Shown piece after piece: positions 60,217 to 64,000 of a DNA stretch of 64,000 nt. Location: positions 1-64,000 of the forward strand of contig JADKIC010000025.1 in the NCBI GenBank assembly GCA_016721435.1, given 5' to 3'. Position 1 is the stretch's first letter, and every line of letters starts with the position of its first letter. Position numbers and translations under genes: made by a program. The DNA comes from Bacteroidota bacterium. GTDB lineage: Bacteria; Bacteroidota; Bacteroidia; AKYH767-A; OLB10. The notes under the pieces were generated by a model that did not search any database, was not told the origin of the DNA, and saw nothing but the letters and a program-made list of their open reading frames with translations.

Positions 60217-60355
60217 AAAGGCGAAAAACGAGCGACACTGGCCGTTTTAAAAACCCCTTCTTTTTACACGCTGTTTCTATCTATTACTTGAGCGACTTTC
60301 GATGAGCGTCCATCTCCATGTTGTAGGTGTTCTCTGTAATACTCTGACTATTTTT
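60217..60355. repeat. 140-bp direct repeat, right copy
   Basis: Counterpart of 59487-59626. Here the coiled-coil gene end is coding, and the permease tail (codons for KNERHWPF) is a non-coding remnant. Confidence 0.8.
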
Positions 60356-62326
60356 AAAGAAGAACACACCGCCATAGCTGTAAGTCACCTTCAAATAAGT
60401 GGCTTGAATTGCTTTTGATTTTACCACAGATCTAAAGATCGTTCGATTGGTTTCAGTAATCGTATCCTGAGCAATACCTTCAGCCATGAACTGCTTATCG
60501 AAATCAAATTTATAGGCACTGATATCCGAAGCACCCTTCTTCACCGGAGTTGTTTGCTGAGGGTTTGCCAATGCCTTTTTCTGAGCTTCAATATCTGCTA
60601 AACGTTTTTGCTCACTTTCCTCTTCCTGCTTCTTGCGCATTTCTGCTGCGATACGTGCGGCTTCTTCTTCCTGTACCTTCCTGGCAGCTTCGAGCGAATC
60701 CTGTTGCAACTTTATGCGAGCTTCACGCTGCAATTCCAATTGCTTTGCACGTTCCTTTTACTTCCGCGATGGAGTCTTGCCTCATCTTCTCCTTCGCCTG
60801 CGCTAATGCTTCCCTTTCGGCCTTTTCACGTTCCGCTTTTGCTATTTCTTCCAGTCGGGCTTTTTCTTTAGCAGCAGCTAATGCTTCCTGCTTTGCTTTT
60901 TCTTCAGCCTTCGCGATAGAATCCTTCTCTGCTTTTTCGCGAGCGGCTCTTTCCATCTCCTCCAGTCGGGCTTTTTCCTTCACAGCCGCCAACGAATCGG
61001 CCACCACTTTCTCTCTTGCCACACGCGCCAATTCAGCTACTCGTGCCTGCTCTTTTGCCGTCGCCAATGAATCGGCTACCACTTTTTCACGCGCGAGACG
61101 AGCAATTTCTGCCATGCGGGCTTGCTCCTTCGCATTCGCCAATGAATCCTGCTTTGCTTTTTCACGGGCAATTGCATCCAGACGTTCTTTCTCTTTAGCG
61201 ACCGCCAAAGCTTCTTGTTTCGCTTTCTCTTCCGCTTTGGCAATCGAGTCCTTCTCCGCCTTTTCACGTGCAGCTAATTCCATAGCTTCGAGTCGGGCTT
61301 TTTCCTTCACGACAGCCAATGAATCGGCCACCGCTTTTTCACGAGCCTAACGGGCAATCTCTGCTAAACGTGCCTGTTCTCTCACATTGGCGAGAGAGTC
61401 GGCTTTGGCTTTATCTCTTAACTGGTTCTCGATTTTCTCACGTTCTTTCGCTGCGATAAGAGAATCCTGTCGTTGCTTTTCCAAAATTCTTGCGAGAGAG
61501 TCCTGCGATGCCTTTAACCGCGCATTGGCAGCAGCTTCCGCTGCAAGACGGGCTTTTTCTACTGCTACAATACTATCCTGACTTGCTTTTTCACGTTTGG
61601 CAATAAGTGCTGCTTCAGCACGCTGTTTCTCTTTTTCCTTTTCGAGTGAATCTTCACGCGCTTTTTCAATCTTCGCTAATTCCAATGCTTCCAGGCGCTG
61701 CTTTTCTCTTTCCTTCGACAAAGAATCCTGACGTGCTTTATCGGCAGCAAGTTGCAATTTACGTGCTGCAGCAATGGAATCCTGCGCCGCCTTTCCATGG
61801 CAAGTTTTTTAGCCGCTTCCTGCTTCGCCACCTCGGTGGCCATCTTCTGCTTCACCACATCCATTTCCACCTTTCTGGATTTGGAATATTCAGGATCGTA
61901 ATCGAAATCTTCATAGGCATCGGAATAGGAAAGCTTAGCTACCGGAGGAGCTGCTTCTTTCGGTGGCTCTTGTCCTTCAGGAGCTTTAAAAAGATCCATT
62001 TTAAATTTAAAACTAAAGATCTGGCTATTGTACTGTTCCGGCACTTTGGTGTCGATCAATACTGTTTTGGTAATACTACCATTTTTAGAAAACACGATCG
62101 TATAACTATGACCCAGATCGAGGTTAAAAATAAACTTACCACAGGCAGATGACATGAGGTTATCGGATACTTCAGTACCCTTCATCACTTTGATTTCAGC
62201 ACCCTCCAATCCTTTTCCATCCTGTTGCACATTACCCAATAACTCCAGATAACCGGGTTGCTGCGCAAACGCATTCCCTGACAAGAACAATGTAAACAAG
62301 CTGATAATCCAAAGACGTAACTGCAT
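60284..62326 (-). CDS. Secreted long coiled-coil protein with Ala/Lys/Glu-rich repeats
   Basis: About 680 aa. Signal peptide ending AFAQ; residues 23-110 form a carboxypeptidase-regulatory-like beta domain (GYLELLGNVQQDGKGLEGAEIKV). From about 165 to 590 it is a charged helix with repeats of about 13-26 residues such as AREKAEKDSIAKAEEKAKQEAL. The C-terminal 100 residues are a small domain ending NMEMDAHRKSLK. Slips near 61790 and 60735 and an in-frame TAG at 61347-61349 (where repeats predict Leu) interrupt it. It resembles TolA-like periplasmic spacers in shape only; function unknown. Confidence 0.72.
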
Positions 62327-62395
62327 TTTTTCTATTTAATTGGTATTTTTAAGAAGACTAAAATATTAATCGTGACTATAACGGTTTATACTTAC

Positions 62396-63262
62396 TTATG
62401 TTGCCAAGGGTTCAGCGAACACAGCGGCAGCTTTTGAGAGTGCATTTTCGAAATTATTGGCATTTATATTCGTATTCACCTTATTTTCATTTAAAAAAAG
62501 GAAGAGATTTTCTGATGCCAGATTCCCTACCAGTTCATCCTTCGCCATTGGACATCCGCCATAGCCCTTCATGGCACTATCAAATCTACGGCAACCGCTT
62601 TCCCAGGCCGCAGTGACTTTTTCATTCCAGTTATCAGGAGTACAATGGAGATGAGCCCCAAATTTCACGTCTGTAAACTCAGGAATCAATGCTTCAAAAA
62701 TCAGACGAATATCGGCTGGCTTCGCCACTCCAACGGTATCCGACATCGCTATTGTTTTCACACCAAGCCCGGCGATTTCATCTACCCACTTCATAGCGAT
62801 ATCCGCATTCCAATCGTCCCCGTAAGGATTCCCGAAAGCCATACTGATATAAACAACTAATTCTTTATTGTTCTTCACTGCAAGTGACTGCAAGTATTCC
62901 ACTGTAGCGATAGACTCAAGAATACTACTGTTGGTATTTCTTTGCTGGAATGTTTCGGAGATAGAAAACGGAAAACCCATGAATTTAATTTCATCACATG
63001 CAGCAGCTTCTTCTCCCCCTCTTTTATTGGCCACGATCGCTAAGAGCGAAGTCCTATCGTTCAGTTTTAATTGCTTCAATACATCTACAGTATCTCTCAA
63101 CTGCGGAATAGCTTTTGGCGAAACAAAACTGCCAAAATCCAACACATCAAAGCCAACATCAAGTAAGGAATTGAGGTAGCTCACTTTTTGAGCAGTCGGA
63201 ATGAACCATGACAACCCTTGCATGGCATCTCTCGGACATTCTACCCACTCTACTTTTTCCAT
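62396..63262 (-). CDS. Hydroxymethylglutaryl-CoA lyase
   Basis: 288 aa from MEKVEWVECPRDAMQG. An upstream in-frame ATG at 63289 lies inside the terminator hairpin of the preceding gene, so I reject it. TIM barrel of the HMGL/DRE family: ECPRDAMQG binds the acyl-CoA metal site, DFGSFVSPKAIPQ, GAHLHCTP carries metal histidines, and GYGGCPMAKDELVGN holds the loop cysteine. It splits HMG-CoA to acetoacetate and acetyl-CoA in leucine breakdown. Confidence 0.9.
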   Translation of the reverse strand: MEKVEWVECPRDAMQGLSWFIPTAQKVSYLNSLLDVGFDVLDFGSFVSPKAIPQLRDTVDVLKQLKLNDRTSLLAIVANKRGGEEAAACDEIKFMGFPFSISETFQQRNTNSSILESIATVEYLQSLAVKNNKELVVYISMAFGNPYGDDWNADIAMKWVDEIAGLGVKTIAMSDTVGVAKPADIRLIFEALIPEFTDVKFGAHLHCTPDNWNEKVTAAWESGCRRFDSAMKGYGGCPMAKDELVGNLASENLFLFLNENKVNTNINANNFENALSKAAAVFAEPLAT

Positions 63263-63278
63263 CTCTTTATGAATGAAA

Positions 63279-63303
63279 GAACCCGCCATTTCGCTGCGGG
63301 TTC
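63279..63303 (-). terminator. Terminator after the DUF4920 gene
   Basis: GAACCCGC pairs with GCGGGTTC around a 9-nt loop, followed on the minus strand by a T-rich run. It lies between the two leftward genes and sets the start of HMG-CoA lyase. Confidence 0.8.
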
Positions 63304-63322
63304 CTTACATTATCAATTTAAT

Positions 63323-63823
63323 TTACTTAATTAATACCCCTTCTGCTTCAAAAGCGAGTTCCACTTCAGGCTCCGTAATTTTTTCAATTTCTTCCTTGGA
63401 TTTCCCTGCGTCTTCTGCATAGTGACGAAGATCTTCAACGGCTGTAGTGTCCATGTAAGCATGTCCGAGGATAATTGCCGATTTTCCACCGCAATCCTTT
63501 GGAACGAAGAAACCATAATCCTTAAACGTCACTCTCATGGTTGTTCCATCTCCTTTATCCAATTGCATCCAGCAGCCTTTCGCCTGACAAACTTCATTCA
63601 CCTTGCCTTCCACTTTCACACCAGAGATATCTCCATTTCCTGCATTCACCATGGCCAATAATGAGTCCATTGAAATCGCACCGGCTTCATCGATTTTAGC
63701 ACCGAACTGAAGCAGGGTTGTTGCTGTTGAATCCCCATTTGCTTCATTGTTTTCGTTGTTGGCTGTTTGGCTACAGGATGAGAGCGCTACTGCTATTACA
63801 CCCAGGAAGAATAATTTTTTCAT
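63323..63823 (-). CDS. DUF4920 lipoprotein
   Basis: 166 aa. Lipobox ALSSCS, an Asn/Glu/Thr-rich linker, then the DUF4920 domain: VKVEGKVNEVCQAKGCWMQL with two cysteines and MRVTFKDYGFFVPKD. The Cys and His positions recall metal-binding or OB-fold periplasmic proteins. Function unknown. Confidence 0.85.
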   Translation of the reverse strand: MKKLFFLGVIAVALSSCSQTANNENNEANGDSTATTLLQFGAKIDEAGAISMDSLLAMVNAGNGDISGVKVEGKVNEVCQAKGCWMQLDKGDGTTMRVTFKDYGFFVPKDCGGKSAIILGHAYMDTTAVEDLRHYAEDAGKSKEEIEKITEPEVELAFEAEGVLIK

Positions 63824-63842
63824 TTTTATTTTACGTTTCCTG

Positions 63843-63850
63843 CAAATTTA
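63843..63850 (-). promoter_or_regulatory. -7 box of the DUF4920 gene
   Basis: TAAATTTG on the minus strand, 20 bp before the ATG. A -33 TTTG is not clear. The remaining bases to 64000 show no gene. Confidence 0.5.
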
Positions 63851-64000
63851 GGAAAGGCACAAGAATTTAGACCCATTTCGTTAATGTTTTACCAACAAAC
63901 AGCGTCTTAAAATCAACACTTTTGAATTCAGGGATTGGTGAAAAAAGCATTCAACCCACGGATAAAAGCGCTACGGCACACCTCGATTCCGCTGTATTTA

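Larger units (their letters stand above)
59527..60283. other. Intergenic insertion between permease and coiled-coil gene
   Basis: 757 bp with no gene. It holds, in order, the tail of the left 140-bp direct repeat, a family A repeat (59636-59935), a family C repeat (60009-60138) and the start of the right direct repeat. Confidence 0.65.

Noticed and set aside
60550..61350. 266-codon rightward Ser/Ala/Phe-rich ORF
   Set aside because: Antisense shadow of the coiled-coil repeat gene, caused by its biased codons.
61347..62326. TolA assignment for the coiled-coil protein
   Set aside because: Only the charged helix is shared; there is a cleavable signal peptide and a regulatory-like beta domain, and no TolQR genes nearby.

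Overview
The window looks like a Bacteroidota chromosome, probably a free-living Chitinophagia/Sphingobacteriia/Saprospiria-type organism. The evidence is several genes ending in type IX secretion (T9SS) sorting domains, PorD, the short Bacteroidota omega subunit, a fused CcoN-CcoO oxidase subunit, Bacteroidota-only families (DUF2027-Smr, DUF3822, DUF4835, DUF4920), and promoters of the TTTG / TAnnTTTG kind. More than 20 genes are interrupted by single-base slips, often in homopolymers, inside otherwise intact reading frames. I read these as long-read consensus errors rather than gene decay, and I annotate each such gene as one gene.

Positions 1-3295 hold the most unusual object. It is a tandem array of four 0.7-0.9 kb units (the first cut by the window edge), each built as conserved hairpin block, exchangeable middle, conserved end block. 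Every end block finishes in two inverted XerC/XerD (dif-like) sites about 13 nt apart that can fold into a branched hairpin. The last site, 3268-3295, has canonical 11-6-11 dif geometry and an XerD arm identical to that of E. coli dif. This resembles the folded single-stranded attP of CTX-type filamentous phages and, more distantly, integron attC sites. I propose an array of miniature Xer-dependent satellite elements at the chromosome dif site.

3303-31106 is mostly housekeeping: a TPR protein and gyrA, clpC, fabI, recN, porD, coaBC, rpoZ, bamD, an AONS-family PLP enzyme, an H1-like DNA-binding protein, two FKBP lipoproteins, nrnA, ndk, dciA-like, a SAM hydrolase family gene, an alkB-type monooxygenase, a lone oxidase subunit III, a T9SS repeat protein, a 3-hydroxybutyryl-CoA dehydrogenase, DUF2027-Smr, DUF922 and an MBL-fold nuclease.

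31338-43537 is a low-oxygen respiration island. It encodes a small DUF2892 membrane protein, a PAS histidine kinase, a receiver-CRP/FNR hybrid regulator, a conserved small protein, CcoI, and the operon ccoS-ccoNO-ccoQ-ccoP-ccoG-ccoH-SafE-like. Four FNR-type palindromes precede its transcription units. Three lie at exactly the same distance from a TAnnTTTG -7 box, so the island probably carries its own oxygen or redox regulator and its targets.

43959-64000 contains tRNA-Val, a RecD-like helicase, DUF3822-rsmD-coaD, two overlapping T9SS cargo genes (one about 2,300 residues with a glycoside-hydrolase-like barrel), an N-acetylglucosamine kinase-like gene, an APC permease, a long coiled-coil secreted protein, HMG-CoA lyase and a DUF4920 lipoprotein. 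Several families of short dispersed repeats sit between these genes, including a segment flanked by 140-bp direct repeats at 59487-60355.
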